Shown: positions 49,009 through 59,932, numbered from the stretch's first letter. The stretch is 64,000 nucleotides of DNA from Mantamonas sphyraenae (GCA_026936335.1 JAPMXV010000018.1:217266-281265); one strand, 5' to 3'. Translations and numbers: made by a program. The notes: generated by a model not told the origin, from the sequence alone.

Positions 49009-49753
49009 ATGTCAAGGCGGTGCACGGCCATGGCGCGTGCCACAGGTCAGCAGTGTCGGCTACCGGCGGTGCCAAACACAAAGTACTGCCACCGGCACAC
49101 GCCGCCCCCGCCGATGTTGAGCCCGGCGGCGACTCCGGGGCTGACTCCACCGGCCATCGACAGATACTTGGCCAACGTGGACACAGACGAGTTTGCAAGT
49201 GTGGGGGCACGTACAGTGGCGACGTCATACAGTGCCGAGGACGACGGCGCGGCGTATTGGCGGCAGGTCAAAGACGAGGACCTGGACACTTTGGCGCTCT
49301 CGCCCCCCTCCTTCATGTACAGTCCCATTTCTTCGATGAACGACCGGCGCTCGTTTTTCAATCGACCGCCAACACCCACAGGTAGGTTGTGGGGGGGACA
49401 GTGAGACACGCTAGAGAAAAGAGACGGATTGGAGGAAGGGTGGTTCATGCGCGGGCTTTTTCGCGCACATTTGCCTTGACGACGAGGCGGAGCGAGGATG
49501 AGAGAGCAATTGGAGCAAAGGATATGGAGGAAAGGATGGGCGACTGACGCGTATGTGTGTTCGTGTGTGGTCATGTGTAGCGGATGATATTGCGGCCATG
49601 CAAGCTCAGTACAATCGGGCGGTGCTCGCTGATCAGGCGCAGGAGTACGCGCTGTCGCAAGAAGGCCAAAGCGCAAGCGTGGTCGCGTTGTTGATTATTT
49701 GCATTCTGCTGTGGCTGGCGTTTGCGTGTGTGCGAGACTTTTGGAGCGGATGA
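49009..49753 (+). CDS. Small tail-anchored protein with Cys/His knuckle, unrecognised
   Basis: The model is join(49009..49381, 49581..49753), 181 residues, with a 199-nt phase-1 intron (GTAGGT...CATGTGTAG). The N-terminus has a compact Cys/His motif, C-x8-9-C-x10-C-x2-H, in RRCTAMARATGQQCRLP then KYCHRH; it resembles small zinc knuckles of the WRC type. A Pro-rich and acidic middle follows. The last 25 residues are a hydrophobic helix (SVVALLIICILLWLAFACV) plus a short tail, indicating a tail-anchored membrane protein. The function is unknown. It is divergent from the 5-phosphatase gene with 158 bp between the start codons. Confidence 0.65.
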
Positions 49754-49807
49754 GGCAGGGGAGCTCAGCTCGCTGGCGCCAGGTCTGCCAGAGCAACAAC
49801 AACACGT

Positions 49808-50737
49808 ATGGCCGGCAAACGTGCTCAACGCAGGCAACGGAAGCCTGCACGGGAAGACATGGACGACGATGCCACCGTCATGTCTGCCATATCCCACATG
49901 ACTGGCACATTAAACAGTATTTCGATTGAACCAAAGTCGACGGAGAAGGGAGCGTCGGCCCCGGTGCTCTTTGTCCTGGTGCTGGTGCTGTCTGGGCTGC
50001 TGGCGGCGGGCGCATACATGTACACATCCAAACAGAGTGGGAGTAGGTTGAACGTGGAGGGTTGGACTTGTGTGGGCCACAAGCTTTGGGAAGCTGACAC
50101 GTGAGCCGGCACAGTGCCCGACACCTGCCGGCCGCTGGGTTTGGCTCGAGTGAAGCAGCTACGGGATACCTTGCAGGTGCCCCTGCATCCAGACGCCATG
50201 GAAACCCTGTTTGCGGCTCTGAGCGAACATGCATCGAACAGCCAGCCACTGGCGCTGCACATTGCTGGGCCGCGAGCGTCTGCGCTTGCGCTGCTTGCGC
50301 GACTGGCCACACGCGAGGAGAGTGAAATGCAGGCGTGGCCCGATGTGAGCAACACTCTGTTGCTGGACGGCAGCGAGTTTTCGGCGTCAGAGGAGGACGA
50401 GATGGTGCCGCAGCGGACGCGTCTGCGGGCGGCTGTGTTTGAGCAGCTGCAGCGGTGCGAGCACTCGCTGATTGTGCTGGACGGCGTGCAACATGTGGAC
50501 TATCGTGTATTGACGGCCATCGAATCGGCCACAGACGACACGACGTGCCACCTGCAGCTGGACGGACGGGGCCACGTGTCGACGGCAAACGCCATTGTGG
50601 TGCTGCTGTCCACAGATGCGGCAGTGGACACGAACCATTACCAGGGCGCGCTGGCCAAGGTGAAGGCAGGGTTGGTGGAGCGTTGGCAGCGCAATGCACT
50701 GCGAACACGTGTGAAGAAGCACTTGCTGGTGGGATGA
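49808..50737 (+). CDS. LAP1/LULL1-like torsin activator candidate
   Basis: The model is join(49808..50042, 50115..50737), 285 residues, with a 72-nt phase-1 intron. The N-terminal 50 residues are basic and hydrophilic, then comes one membrane span (PVLFVLVLVLSGLLAAGAYM). The lumenal part resembles an AAA+ fold without nucleotide motifs: LALHIAGPRASALALLARLA occupies the Walker A position but lacks GK[ST], and CEHSLIVLDGVQHVDYRVL looks like a Walker B strand. A single-pass protein with a nucleotide-free AAA-like lumenal domain is the layout of LAP1 and LULL1, which activate torsin ATPases at the nuclear envelope and ER. Similarity is structural, not high identity, so this is an inference. Confidence 0.5.
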
Positions 50738-50757
50738 AGAATAGATTCTGATCATTT

Positions 50758-53616
50758 TTAGTCGGTTTTCTCCTGCGGTTGCATCTCGACTTCCTCTTCG
50801 CGCACAGCAGTATAGTGCTTGGTGATACGATAGAGTCCGAGGCGGTGGCGCAGCTTCCACAGCGCAAAGAGAAGGATAAGGAGGACAAGGATGGGCAGGC
50901 CGAGGACGGCAAGCCAGAATGTCCAGTGGTAGCGGATGGGCAACTGGACAACAACGACGGAAGAGGGAGCGTCCTCTTCTTTGGCCGACCAGCTGGCGTT
51001 CATGCCACGCTGGATGAGAAAGGTGAGGGCAAGCAAACCCTCACCGTCGGTTTTGCCCATGGGGCTGATGCTGACGGACAAGGGCTGCGGTTCAAAGGGA
51101 ACCATGTCCTGGATGCTGTCGCTGTCTCCAAAAGACCACGTGGTGGCGTTCCACGAGCTGTTTCCCTGCTGGGAGGCCAGGCCAAGGAGCTTGAAGCGGC
51201 CCGCGCGGCACACGCGTGGCTCGTGCCAGATGAGCGGGATGGTGAGGTTGCGCACGGTGGAGTCAAACATGCCAAAGGGATAGAGAAAGAGCGCTGGACC
51301 AGACACAGTGTCGAGGGCAGGGCGGATGTCAGCGGCGCCAAACATCATGCGCTCCCAGGAGATGTTTGCGTGGCGCGGAAGGGTGTCGTTCAGGTGGACG
51401 CGAACAACAGGACGAGGCAGGGGGCCTGTTTGGTCACCTGGATGGAGAATGGAGTCGTACATCCAGGGCTGGGAAGCCCAGGCACGGATGGAGGCGCCAC
51501 TGGCGGGTTCGATGTCGATTGTGTCTGCCGGAAACTGGTGGTAGGTGCAGGCTGGATGGTTGGTACCCACGGTGATGGTGTAGCGGTTGGGTAGGTTTCG
51601 TGGATAGCGCTCCATGTGGAGGGTGGGCTGAAGGAGGGTGCAGTTTACATCGGGCCTGGTCCAAGTGTGATCGAGCTGGTGTAGGACACCCAGGCCTCCT
51701 ACGATGATGTGGATGTCCAATCGATCGCCTGGAGCCGGATGAGTGAAGGGTGCGTCGAACTGGATGTACGATCTGGGAGTGCTGGTCGTCCACACGGTGC
51801 GGTTGGCAGAGCTTGTCCATTCCGGCATTGTGGATTGCCAGGGCGAACGAGGAGGGATGTCAAAGGGGGTGGTTGATCGAACAGTGACGTTGATGTAGGA
51901 GATGTCACTGGTGGACTCGCGGATGGGGCAGGTGTTGAAGTGGGGCACGCGAACATACACGTAGTGCGTGTTGAAGTTGGTCTGCGCATGGACGTAGGGC
52001 TTGGGCGAGCAGTCTGGGTCGACTGAGACGTGCGCAGTCTGTCGCACACTCAGGACAATGGTGGGCACCTGCGAGAGGGCATCCAGAGTGACGGTGGAGG
52101 ATAGCGCGGATCGTGCGTCGGCAGCTGTGTTGACGCTAACGACCCACGAAGGATCAGCGAGGGGATCGCCAAAGGCGACGTGCTGTGGCGTGACCATGGT
52201 GCGCAAGCCCTTGTCGCTGGAAGAAACCTGGAGGTCAAAGATGAGGCGCTGGGCACGTTCGACGCGGCAAGGAGATTGGCCGTTGTCGGTGAGAAAGGCG
52301 CGGAGGTGTTGTGTGGACACGAGATTGTTTGCGCGGGTGAGATTGAACGCTTTCAGGGGTTCAAGGAAAAGGGATGGCTTCTTGCAGAGAGGGACGTCGT
52401 CGGGAGGGGATGGAGTGGGGTTTGACGTGTGTGCTTCGTTTGCGTGGACTGTGCGGATACGGTGAAAGTCTGGTTCGTCCCAGACAATGGATGCGAGGTG
52501 AAGGTCGGAGAAACGGACGACAGCATGGTCGACATCGAGGTTTTCGACGGTGAGGGTGAAGTTTGGATGGACGAACTTGCGACGGTCGGCATGGCCCCAA
52601 TCATCCGCGTCGATGACATGGAGGAGATTTGTGGTGCGATTCTGCTCCTGAACACGTGTTTCGTGCACCAGAATCAGGGGCTGGCGGCGCGTAGGTGCGT
52701 TGAGGAGGTCGAGGACACGGTACCACTTCCAGGGCAGGTCTGCGTCTGCAAAGCGGTTGTTTGAGCGCACGCTGTAGAGGGAGACATACACCATGCGACA
52801 GCATCCGAGAGATAGGGCGGCGCCGTGGGTTTGTGTGGTTTGGATTGGGCGCAGGACGACGGTGGACGGAGAGCTGACTTTTGTGACGGCGTCCTCGGGA
52901 ATCCAGCTGGCGTCGACGAGATGGGCAATGTTGTAATACAGTTGGGAGCGTGCATGTCCCATGATGCTGCTGCTGTCGCCGTACTCGTCACCATAGGCGT
53001 GTGCGTGCGCAAAGCCAAGGGTGTGGCCTAGCTCGTGGACGACAATGTCGAGGCGGAGGCGGAGAAGCCAGATGCGGCAAGGATAGTAAATGTAGCTGGG
53101 ATGATGGATGCAATAGCCCGAGCCGATGCCTGTGACGTCATTGCCGGGGCCATGGCGGCAGCTCGTGGATTCAGGAAACACGTAGATGACTCGGTGCCAG
53201 CGAGCATCTGCCGTTTGGCGAGGATACTGAGCGTTGACAAGGATATCTGCGAGGTCTGCCCAAACACGTTCGTTGCACTGGCCGTCTTGGGTGGTGTTTG
53301 CCTTGCTTACGTCAATCTGGACCGGTCCATAGATTTTTGTGTCGAGGGCAAGGGTGAGTTTGCCGTGGCTGGCTTCAAAGAGGACGCCTGCAGCAGAAGC
53401 GTTGTTGGGAAGGTTGCTGCTTGGGTTGCCTGCAATGATGTCGAGGATCTGGGAGTCTGTTGCGGTGACGGAAGCGTCGTTGAAGTCGACCTTGACGACG
53501 GTGACGGTGATGGTGGGGGGCACGGGCTCGAGGGCACCTGCACGCCAGGCGAGGGTGTGTGGTAGGAGGGCGAGGAGGGCGAGAAGGGCGAGGAGGAAGA
53601 GGAGGCGAGGGAACAT
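50758..53616 (-). CDS. Secreted or surface M11 (gametolysin-like) metalloprotease
   Basis: A 952-residue protein with a signal peptide (MFPRLLFLLALLALLALL then PHTLAWRA). The catalytic region near residue 195 has IVVHELGHTLGFAHAHAYG, giving HExxHxxGxxH zinc ligands, and SSIMGHA just downstream as a Met-turn, as in gametolysin/M11 peptidases. Conserved-looking Cys pairs occur in the protease part (CRHGPGNDVTGIGSGYC). About 600 residues of beta-rich ectodomain with many N-glycosylation sites follow, then a membrane span near the C-terminus (FWLAVLGLPILVLLILLFAL) and a short cytosolic tail. Green-algal gametolysins digest cell wall at mating; here a surface or matrix protein is a likely substrate. 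It is divergent from the small membrane protein gene at 53683, with 66 bp between start codons. Confidence 0.85.
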   Translation of the reverse strand: MFPRLLFLLALLALLALLPHTLAWRAGALEPVPPTITVTVVKVDFNDASVTATDSQILDIIAGNPSSNLPNNASAAGVLFEASHGKLTLALDTKIYGPVQIDVSKANTTQDGQCNERVWADLADILVNAQYPRQTADARWHRVIYVFPESTSCRHGPGNDVTGIGSGYCIHHPSYIYYPCRIWLLRLRLDIVVHELGHTLGFAHAHAYGDEYGDSSSIMGHARSQLYYNIAHLVDASWIPEDAVTKVSSPSTVVLRPIQTTQTHGAALSLGCCRMVYVSLYSVRSNNRFADADLPWKWYRVLDLLNAPTRRQPLILVHETRVQEQNRTTNLLHVIDADDWGHADRRKFVHPNFTLTVENLDVDHAVVRFSDLHLASIVWDEPDFHRIRTVHANEAHTSNPTPSPPDDVPLCKKPSLFLEPLKAFNLTRANNLVSTQHLRAFLTDNGQSPCRVERAQRLIFDLQVSSSDKGLRTMVTPQHVAFGDPLADPSWVVSVNTAADARSALSSTVTLDALSQVPTIVLSVRQTAHVSVDPDCSPKPYVHAQTNFNTHYVYVRVPHFNTCPIRESTSDISYINVTVRSTTPFDIPPRSPWQSTMPEWTSSANRTVWTTSTPRSYIQFDAPFTHPAPGDRLDIHIIVGGLGVLHQLDHTWTRPDVNCTLLQPTLHMERYPRNLPNRYTITVGTNHPACTYHQFPADTIDIEPASGASIRAWASQPWMYDSILHPGDQTGPLPRPVVRVHLNDTLPRHANISWERMMFGAADIRPALDTVSGPALFLYPFGMFDSTVRNLTIPLIWHEPRVCRAGRFKLLGLASQQGNSSWNATTWSFGDSDSIQDMVPFEPQPLSVSISPMGKTDGEGLLALTFLIQRGMNASWSAKEEDAPSSVVVVQLPIRYHWTFWLAVLGLPILVLLILLFALWKLRHRLGLYRITKHYTAVREEEVEMQPQEKTD

Positions 53617-53682
53617 GGGTTTGGGCTCGCGCGCGCTGGGTTGGCAGAGAAAACCCACTGCAACGCGGCAACAGAAAGGGAG

Positions 53683-54099
53683 ATGTCGGGGCAGGGGCAA
53701 GGGCGTGTGTTTATTTTGGTGGTCGCAGTTGTGGTGTGTGCATGTGTGTGGGAGGCGAGTGCGCTGCCCGCAAGCGCGTTGAAGGATCCAAGGATGAAAA
53801 AGCTGCTGGAGACGCAAGCGAGGCAGCAGGCGAAGCAGCAGGAGATATTGCGTGGGAACAAGGAAGGAACGTCGCAAAACGGGTTTGCGCTTCCTCAGCT
53901 GGTGGAGCTGGGTGTCGGGCTGCTGGTGGGGGTGGTTTTGGCGGTCGTGTTGCGACGGGTGGTGATGAAGCTGGTGAGGGACCAGATGGTGGAGAATGAG
54001 AGAGAAGAGGAGGAGGAGGAGGAGGAGGGAGAGGACGAGGGGAATACGGGGAAGAAGCGAGACGGGGACGGTGAGGGCGGGAAGGCAAAGATGGAATGA
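53683..54099 (+). CDS. Small acidic-tailed membrane protein, unrecognised
   Basis: A 138-residue protein with a signal peptide or first span (VFILVVAVVVCACVWEASAL), a Gln/Lys/Arg-rich amphipathic stretch (KKLLETQARQQAKQQEILRG), a second hydrophobic helix (LVELGVGLLVGVVLAVVL) and an acidic tail with a run of eight or more Glu. I do not recognise it. Its start shares a 66-bp interval with the divergent M11 protease gene, so the two may be co-regulated. It ends 53 bp before the convergent DNAI7 gene. Confidence 0.55.
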   Translation: MSGQGQGRVFILVVAVVVCACVWEASALPASALKDPRMKKLLETQARQQAKQQEILRGNKEGTSQNGFALPQLVELGVGLLVGVVLAVVLRRVVMKLVRDQMVENEREEEEEEEEGEDEGNTGKKRDGDGEGGKAKME

Positions 54100-54152
54100 A
54101 TGAACAGCTGTGAACGAGGACAAACGATGTGCATTGCATGGACGATCGAGTC

Positions 54153-56646
54153 TCAGGCAAAGGTGTGGATCTGAGTGCCGCGAAGGAGTTCACGGACACT
54201 TGAGATGAAGGCAGAAGAGGCGACGCCGGCCTTGAAACTTTGCGGGAAGCGCTCTTGGATGCAGCCGAGGAGGTTGGAGTGGCCCTGCATGTTCTCTGCG
54301 ATGGCTTCACTGCAGTGGTCAGACTCGTCACTGGCCTGGATGAAGGAGCAGTTTGTGGTTTCGAGGAGGAGAGAATCCCAGTCGACGTCATCAAGGCGCG
54401 GAGGCATGTTGGGATTTGCCGGGCGGTCCTGGATGCGAAAGAGAATCTTATCGGCGCCACGAGACTGGTTCCATCTGCTGCTTCCCATGGTGACGAGACC
54501 AGCGCCGAAGCTGATGTCTGTGATGAAGCGCTCGACGAGTTCGGGGTCCTTTTCCTCGACGTCGACGCTCTCGCTGGCCCACTGGTCGGGGATGAGATTG
54601 ATGCCTGCAAAACGAAGCTTGTTGAGGAGCTCGAGGGCTCGCATGTCACGCTTGCGGAGGTCGCGGAGCTCGGGAAGGGTGGGCTTGAGGAGGCGGCAAC
54701 GGTTGTCGCTGATACGGATCTGGATGGGATAGGGGTCACAGTAGAGGGTAAAGACACACTCGCTGCGACCGGTGGGGTAGATGAGCCAGCCGTTGTAGGG
54801 GAGGCTCTGGTACCTGTTTTGGACGACAGCGAGGGCTGTGAAATGCATGGTGTGGCAGGTGACCGTGCGGGAGGATGAGTCGATGTGGAGTTTGGAGATG
54901 CCATCTGTGTCCCAGACCTGGGACTCTTCGTCCCATGCGGCGACGCGGAGGTTGACCATGTCGCTGGGCAGGACGACAAGCGGGCTGAGGGTGAAGCTGA
55001 CGCGGACGGGCGGCCACTGGGTGGATTTGAGCATGTTTGCTTGTTTGTCGGACGAGTGAGTAGACTCTGTGGTGCTGGATGAGGATAGGTTGGCCGAGTC
55101 CTGGCGGTAGAGAGCGGAGGAGGAGGAGGAGGAGGAGGAGGGGGATGCGATGGAGGAGGAGGAGGACGAGGACGAGGACGACGAGGACGACGAGGAAAGA
55201 GGATAGGGCAGTGTCTTGACGGTGTCGGCGAGTTCGGTGACAGGGCGGAGAACCCAACCGTTGACGGAGCGGGGAGCCGGAGGCATGGCAAGGATCTGGA
55301 TGTAAAAGATGCCGCCGACCGTCATGTTGTCGTGGGCGTAGTTGGAGGGCGTGACGTTGTCGTACTCTGTAAACATGAGGCGTATGGCAACGTTTGCGAG
55401 AGCAAGGGACTTTGGGAGCTCTGTGGAGAGGCCTGTGTCTTTGTACTCGATGTTGCGCTGGCGCGGGTTGCGTGCGAGATTGATCCAGACGCCGTACTTG
55501 AAGTGAGGGCCGGCAAAGTGGACTTGGACTTCGTTGCGCTGGACGACATACTCGTCGGCGTACTGGAGAATGTTTGCGGTCATAAAGTCGGTTTTGCGGT
55601 GGACAAGGTCGCGGAGTTCGCGGCGCAGGCCGTCGTGGACCTTTTGTTCGTCGGTATTGCCGCTCTCAATGGCAGTGTAGTAGAGGGTGTCGAGGTCGCT
55701 CATGAGCTGGGTTCGGGGGGGTGGGGGGGAAAGGAAGGGTCAGGAAGGAGAAGCAAAGAGGAGGTGGCAAGGGGAATGGGACGCACCTGTGTGGCGAGAA
55801 AGATGTGGTCGCGGTTAAAGTCGACGTCGCGCTCGTCGCTTTCGGCCCACTCTGTGATAAAGGTGTTTACGTCGCTTTGGTTTTCGGGATCGACTTCGCC
55901 GGCGCGTTCTGTGAAGCGCTCCCACTGGGGGGTGCGGGGGGTAAAGAGTGTGGATGGTCGGTGAGCCGCGGTGGGATGGAGTGTGGACGAGAGTGCAGTG
56001 TGAGTGGTACTGGATGGGCGGGGTGGTGGGCCGTAGGGCGGGCGTGGGCCGGGGAGGAATTGTAACGAACACGCCGTTGCTCTTGCTCGCGCTCTTCACG
56101 TTCCGAGGCGGCTTCGCGGTGTTGGCTGAGCCAACCGTTGAGGAGTTTGTTCTCTGCGTCGCGCCGTTCGAGGTCCTGTGGAGGATGGGGTGGTGGTGAA
56201 GGATGGTGTGAGGCGTGCGTGAAAATTGGGGAGCCGTTGGGCGGGCTGACTCGCGGAGGGTCGGGCGCGGCGCAGGCGACGGGCGGAGTGCGGATGGAGC
56301 GGGGGGGGGATGCACTGACAAGCTTCTTGCGTCGCTCCTCCTGTTCTCGGAGGAGGCGCTCGCGTTCCTCGCGTTCACGGCGCTCGCGCTCTTCCTGCTC
56401 GAGGCGTTCAGCCTCGAGCCTGCGCTCCTCCTCGAGGCGCTGGGCTTCGAGCTCGGCTTCGAGCCTGCGCTGCTTCTTGCTCTTCTTGCGCTTCTTCTTT
56501 TTGCCTGGTGAGGAGGAGCGACCACGGCCGCCACGGCGCGGGCTGCGAGATGTGCGTGTGCTGCGGGTGCTGCGCGTTGAGCGCGTGCTGCGCGTGCTCC
56601 TGGCTGTGGTGGAGCCAGATGCAACGACTTGACTGCGCGAGGACAT
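54153..56646 (-). CDS. DNAI7: Axonemal protein DNAI7/CASC1-like
   Basis: The model is complement(54153..55706, 55787..55924, 56071..56175, 56320..56646), 707 residues, with three phase-0 introns (80, 146 and 144 nt). The N-terminus has Arg/Ser/Thr repeats and a Lys-rich block, then a long charged helix (EAQRLEEERRLEAERLEQEE) as in CASC1. Exon 3 encodes WERFTERAGEVDP then DVNTFITEW, the conserved CASC1 segment. The C-terminal domain starts LMSDLDTLYYTAIESG and contains YVVQRNEVQVHFAGPHFKYG, VWINLARNPRQRNIEY, WPPVRVSFTLSPLVVLPSDM and a late FGAGLVTMG. The protein is linked to assembly or docking of inner-arm axonemal dynein, so the organism should build motile flagella. A poly-Ser tract interrupts the C-terminal domain near residue 365. 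Confidence 0.85.
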
Positions 56647-56719
56647 GCTGTTGCAGGGAGCAGAGGTGGATGGGTTGGACAGCGTGGGGCGAGGTTGAGT
56701 TGCGCAGTTTGTTTTTCTT

Positions 56720-59700
56720 TCATTCGTCCATTGGGACTCGCTGACGTTTGGCAGGATGTGCATTGGAGTTGATGGAGTACTCGGGCGTGCGCTTTTTGGA
56801 GGACTGTTCGAGGGGAGCATGGGGCAAGGAGAGGGAGGCGACGGCGCTCATGGAGGTGGGTCGGGAGGTGTGGAAGGGCCGGAGGCGCATAAGGATAAAG
56901 TGATGGATGACGTTGTGGGGCTGGACGTCGATGGGACGAGGCGGGGTGGACTTGTTGGGAGTGGCAATCTGGAGGGAGAGCCAGGTTACGCCGCAGCGAA
57001 AGTTTGCACGGATGGCGCGGAGGAGCTGGTCAGCCGTGACGGAGGGATTGAGGAGGCGGGCAAACAGAAAGAGCTCGACAGGCGGGATAGGGATGTTGCC
57101 GAGGGCGGTGGCAATGTGGAGGAGGAGGTCGTCGACGGAGAGTTTGGAAATGGGGCGGTCGATGTAGAGCTCGGGGTCGCTGAAGATGCCGGCATACATG
57201 TCGTCGGTGTTGAGCCAGAGGCCCTGGAGGTGTGTGAGGAGGGAGTGGAACTCGCGGTTGGTGCAGCTTCTTCGCTCGCCGTTGGGAAATTGGGTGGCCC
57301 AGCCGGAGCGAATGGAAACCGGGTTCCAGGTGTCAAAGAGAGGCAGGTGTTGGTCAAACTCGCCGCGGGCCCAGTGGTGCGAGTCGTGCACGTGGCTGCG
57401 TAGAGATTGGAGCTGCTGCCAGCGTGTGGGGCGCTGGCTGGAGCGGACGCTGTCTGTGGCGACTATGATCATGTGGAGAAGTGTGTACATGGGCGAGCCG
57501 TGGGTTTCGGGCTGGTTGAGCCAGCACACCTTGAGATCATCGGCAGTGACGCCGAAGCGGAGGTCTGAGGCGTCGATGGCCTGGTGATACTGGTGCCTGG
57601 TCATGGTGCGTCCAAGAAGGAGGATAAAGTCGGCCAGGTCGCCCTTGGAGATGGGTACGTTGTCAATGGCGAGGCAGACCTGGTGAATGAGGTCGACGAG
57701 GGTGCCATGGCAGATGAGAAGGCGCGCAAGGAGTCCTTCCTTGCGGGTGAGGGTGTTTTCCGGATGCTGGGCAGCGAGGGTGCGCAGGGTGAGCATCAGG
57801 GTGGCAAATTCGGCTTGGGTGCTGAATCCGCGTTGAGAGCTGAGGCCTTTTCGCCAGCCCGAGTGGGCCACGGTGGCAGGGAGGGGTGTTGATGTGGAGG
57901 ATGTGGAGGGTGTGGGTGTGGTTGCAGAGGAGGAGGAGGAGACAATGGTGGTCTGCTTCTGCTTGGGTGTCTTTCCGTGGATCTTGTTGCGGCGAGCTTG
58001 TTCGTGGGCTTGAAGGGAGGGACCATCCATCCACTCGGAGCCACCAATGCGGAAAAGGGGCACCTCGGCGGACTGGACGTCCATGTGGAGAACTTGAGGG
58101 TCGTTGGTGGTGCGAGCAGGGGTCGCGGGCGTGGGTTCCGGGGACTCCTGGAAAGCAGGCGAGCGTTCAAGCGGGGGGATGTCCAGGGCTTTGATGTCGA
58201 CGTAGGTGGTGGGCCTGTTGTCCAGGAAGCGTTCGAGACGGTTGACGAGAGTGTGGAGGATGGAGTACTCCGGTTGGGAGACGTCCGAGTCGTGCAAGTA
58301 CACGAGACGGAGCGAGGTGTGGGTAAGGCCACGTCGAAGTCGATGAATGATGGTACCGACGAAGTTGGAGTCTGTTTTGGGTCGCACGAGGCAGGTGAAG
58401 AAAGCGAGCTCGACGGGAGGAATGGGCAAGTTGTCCAAGGCGGAGAAGAGCTGGAAGATGGCATGGGAAACGGAGCCACGGAATCGATAGTTTGTCTTGA
58501 TGTTGGATGAGGTGCGGGCGCGGGCAAGGGTGCGGAGACGATCGACGATAGCGGCAAACTCGCGGTCGGTGCAGGACTTGCGCTCTCCTGACTTGCGAAA
58601 GGAGTCGACCTCTTGAAATGTGGGTGGCCATGTTTCAAGAGGAGGCATGGAGACATCGTAGTCGCCCTGGGCCCAGTGGACTGGAAGGACACCTTGCTTT
58701 TCGGCCATTCGACGAGCGTGGTCGAGCCTTCGGAGGTCTTTTGCTGTTGTGGGCCTGTCGTGGGGGTCGACATCTTTGAGACCTTCCTCGAAAAGCATGT
58801 GTACGATGGAGTACATGGGCACAACGCCGGAAGGGGGTTTGCGGAAAGCAACGACCCTGAGGCCGGCGTCGGTGGCGCCCTTTTCCGGACTCAGCTTTTC
58901 GAGGGCTGTGGAAGGAGAGATATTGCAACATACTCTGCCGAGGAGATAGAGGAATAGGGACATGTCCAAGTTGCAGAGGGGCGTGTCAAGGGTCACGAGG
59001 ATGATGGTGAGGATGTCCGCGAGTGTGCCGTAGCAGACGCGCGATCGCACGACTTGCTCTTCATCTGGCGGGAGAGTGTCGAGGGGGTGGGCATCAGCAA
59101 GGGCTCGCATATATGTGACGAGGGCCTGGTACTCGGAAGGAGTGCTGTATGACCGTGCTCCGTAAGTCCACGGCCTGATGATGACAAAAGGACTTGTTGA
59201 GTGGGCGTTGGACGGGTGTGCGACGTGCGGTTGAGTAGACGATGCGTTGGAGGAGGCGGGTCTGGGAGGCGAAGGGGTTGAAGGGCGGAGCGGGGAGGCG
59301 GCGGGTAATGCATGGGGCCGTTTCCGCACGCGCTTGGGGGGCAGGATGACTACCATGTCGTCTGAATCACTGTCTGAATCACTGCTATCGTCATCTGAAT
59401 CGTAGTTGTACGATGTACTTGTCGTGGTTGAGGTTGTGTGTGCGTGGAGGGGTGGGGAGGTGACGAGATCGCTGGAGTCTGCGTCACGAAGTTCTCTGAT
59501 GTGGAGACGGTCGTTCGAGTTGTCGCTGGTGTGGTAGGCATACACAGAGGGGGGCTGGAGGGTTTGAAACTGTTGCTGAGGCTGTGCTTGAGGTGGTAGG
59601 GGGGGAGGGGGTGGGTTTGCGGTGGAGTTGGCGTCACCCTGGACTTCACTGATGCGGGGGGCGTCGTTGGAGATGTTTTTGGTGCGGTATGTGTGCATGT

Positions 59701-59932
59701 ATGGGAGCTGGGGAGGTTGGAACTGTTGCTGAGGCCATGTCTGATGCTGGGAGGGGACGTGGTGTGGAAAAGGCTGCAATGGGCTGGGACTGGGCCGCGG
59801 GACCGAGCCGTAGGGAATGTTTACGGGCACAGGGACGTAGATGACCTGTGTTTGTATGTATGGGTTGCGTTGGACAAGTTGAGACCATGCAGAGTTGAGG
59901 AATTGAGAATTGAAGTTTCCGGATGGATCCAT
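56720..59932 (-). CDS. Subtelomeric repeated-module protein, copy 1 (unrecognised family)
   Basis: A 1070-residue single-exon protein. The N-terminal 270 residues are Pro/Gln/Ser-rich with an acidic block (DSDDDSSDSDSDSDD then MVVILPPKRVRKRP, a likely nuclear localisation signal). Four related modules of about 180-200 residues follow, each opening with a Ser-Cys-Thr-x-Arg/Arg-Glu-Phe type motif (for example RKSCTDREFAAIVDRLR and RRSCTNREFHSLLTHLQ), then an ALDNLPIPPVELAFF-like helix and a TRP/RPTT closing segment. The C-terminus is basic (SSKKRTPEYSINS, AKRQRVP). It is paralogous to the next gene. It may be a nuclear DNA- or protein-binding repeat protein, but that is only inference from composition. 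No known domain is recognised. Confidence 0.7.
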   Translation of the reverse strand: MDPSGNFNSQFLNSAWSQLVQRNPYIQTQVIYVPVPVNIPYGSVPRPSPSPLQPFPHHVPSQHQTWPQQQFQPPQLPYMHTYRTKNISNDAPRISEVQGDANSTANPPPPPLPPQAQPQQQFQTLQPPSVYAYHTSDNSNDRLHIRELRDADSSDLVTSPPLHAHTTSTTTSTSYNYDSDDDSSDSDSDSDDMVVILPPKRVRKRPHALPAASPLRPSTPSPPRPASSNASSTQPHVAHPSNAHSTSPFVIIRPWTYGARSYSTPSEYQALVTYMRALADAHPLDTLPPDEEQVVRSRVCYGTLADILTIILVTLDTPLCNLDMSLFLYLLGRVCCNISPSTALEKLSPEKGATDAGLRVVAFRKPPSGVVPMYSIVHMLFEEGLKDVDPHDRPTTAKDLRRLDHARRMAEKQGVLPVHWAQGDYDVSMPPLETWPPTFQEVDSFRKSGERKSCTDREFAAIVDRLRTLARARTSSNIKTNYRFRGSVSHAIFQLFSALDNLPIPPVELAFFTCLVRPKTDSNFVGTIIHRLRRGLTHTSLRLVYLHDSDVSQPEYSILHTLVNRLERFLDNRPTTYVDIKALDIPPLERSPAFQESPEPTPATPARTTNDPQVLHMDVQSAEVPLFRIGGSEWMDGPSLQAHEQARRNKIHGKTPKQKQTTIVSSSSSATTPTPSTSSTSTPLPATVAHSGWRKGLSSQRGFSTQAEFATLMLTLRTLAAQHPENTLTRKEGLLARLLICHGTLVDLIHQVCLAIDNVPISKGDLADFILLLGRTMTRHQYHQAIDASDLRFGVTADDLKVCWLNQPETHGSPMYTLLHMIIVATDSVRSSQRPTRWQQLQSLRSHVHDSHHWARGEFDQHLPLFDTWNPVSIRSGWATQFPNGERRSCTNREFHSLLTHLQGLWLNTDDMYAGIFSDPELYIDRPISKLSVDDLLLHIATALGNIPIPPVELFLFARLLNPSVTADQLLRAIRANFRCGVTWLSLQIATPNKSTPPRPIDVQPHNVIHHFILMRLRPFHTSRPTSMSAVASLSLPHAPLEQSSKKRTPEYSINSNAHPAKRQRVPMDE

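Noticed and set aside
50758-53616. Astacin or matrix metalloprotease (M10/M12)
   Set aside because: HExxHxxGxxH alone would allow these, but the signal peptide, spacing to SSIMG and large beta-rich ectodomain fit M11 better, and no astacin Cys pattern is present.
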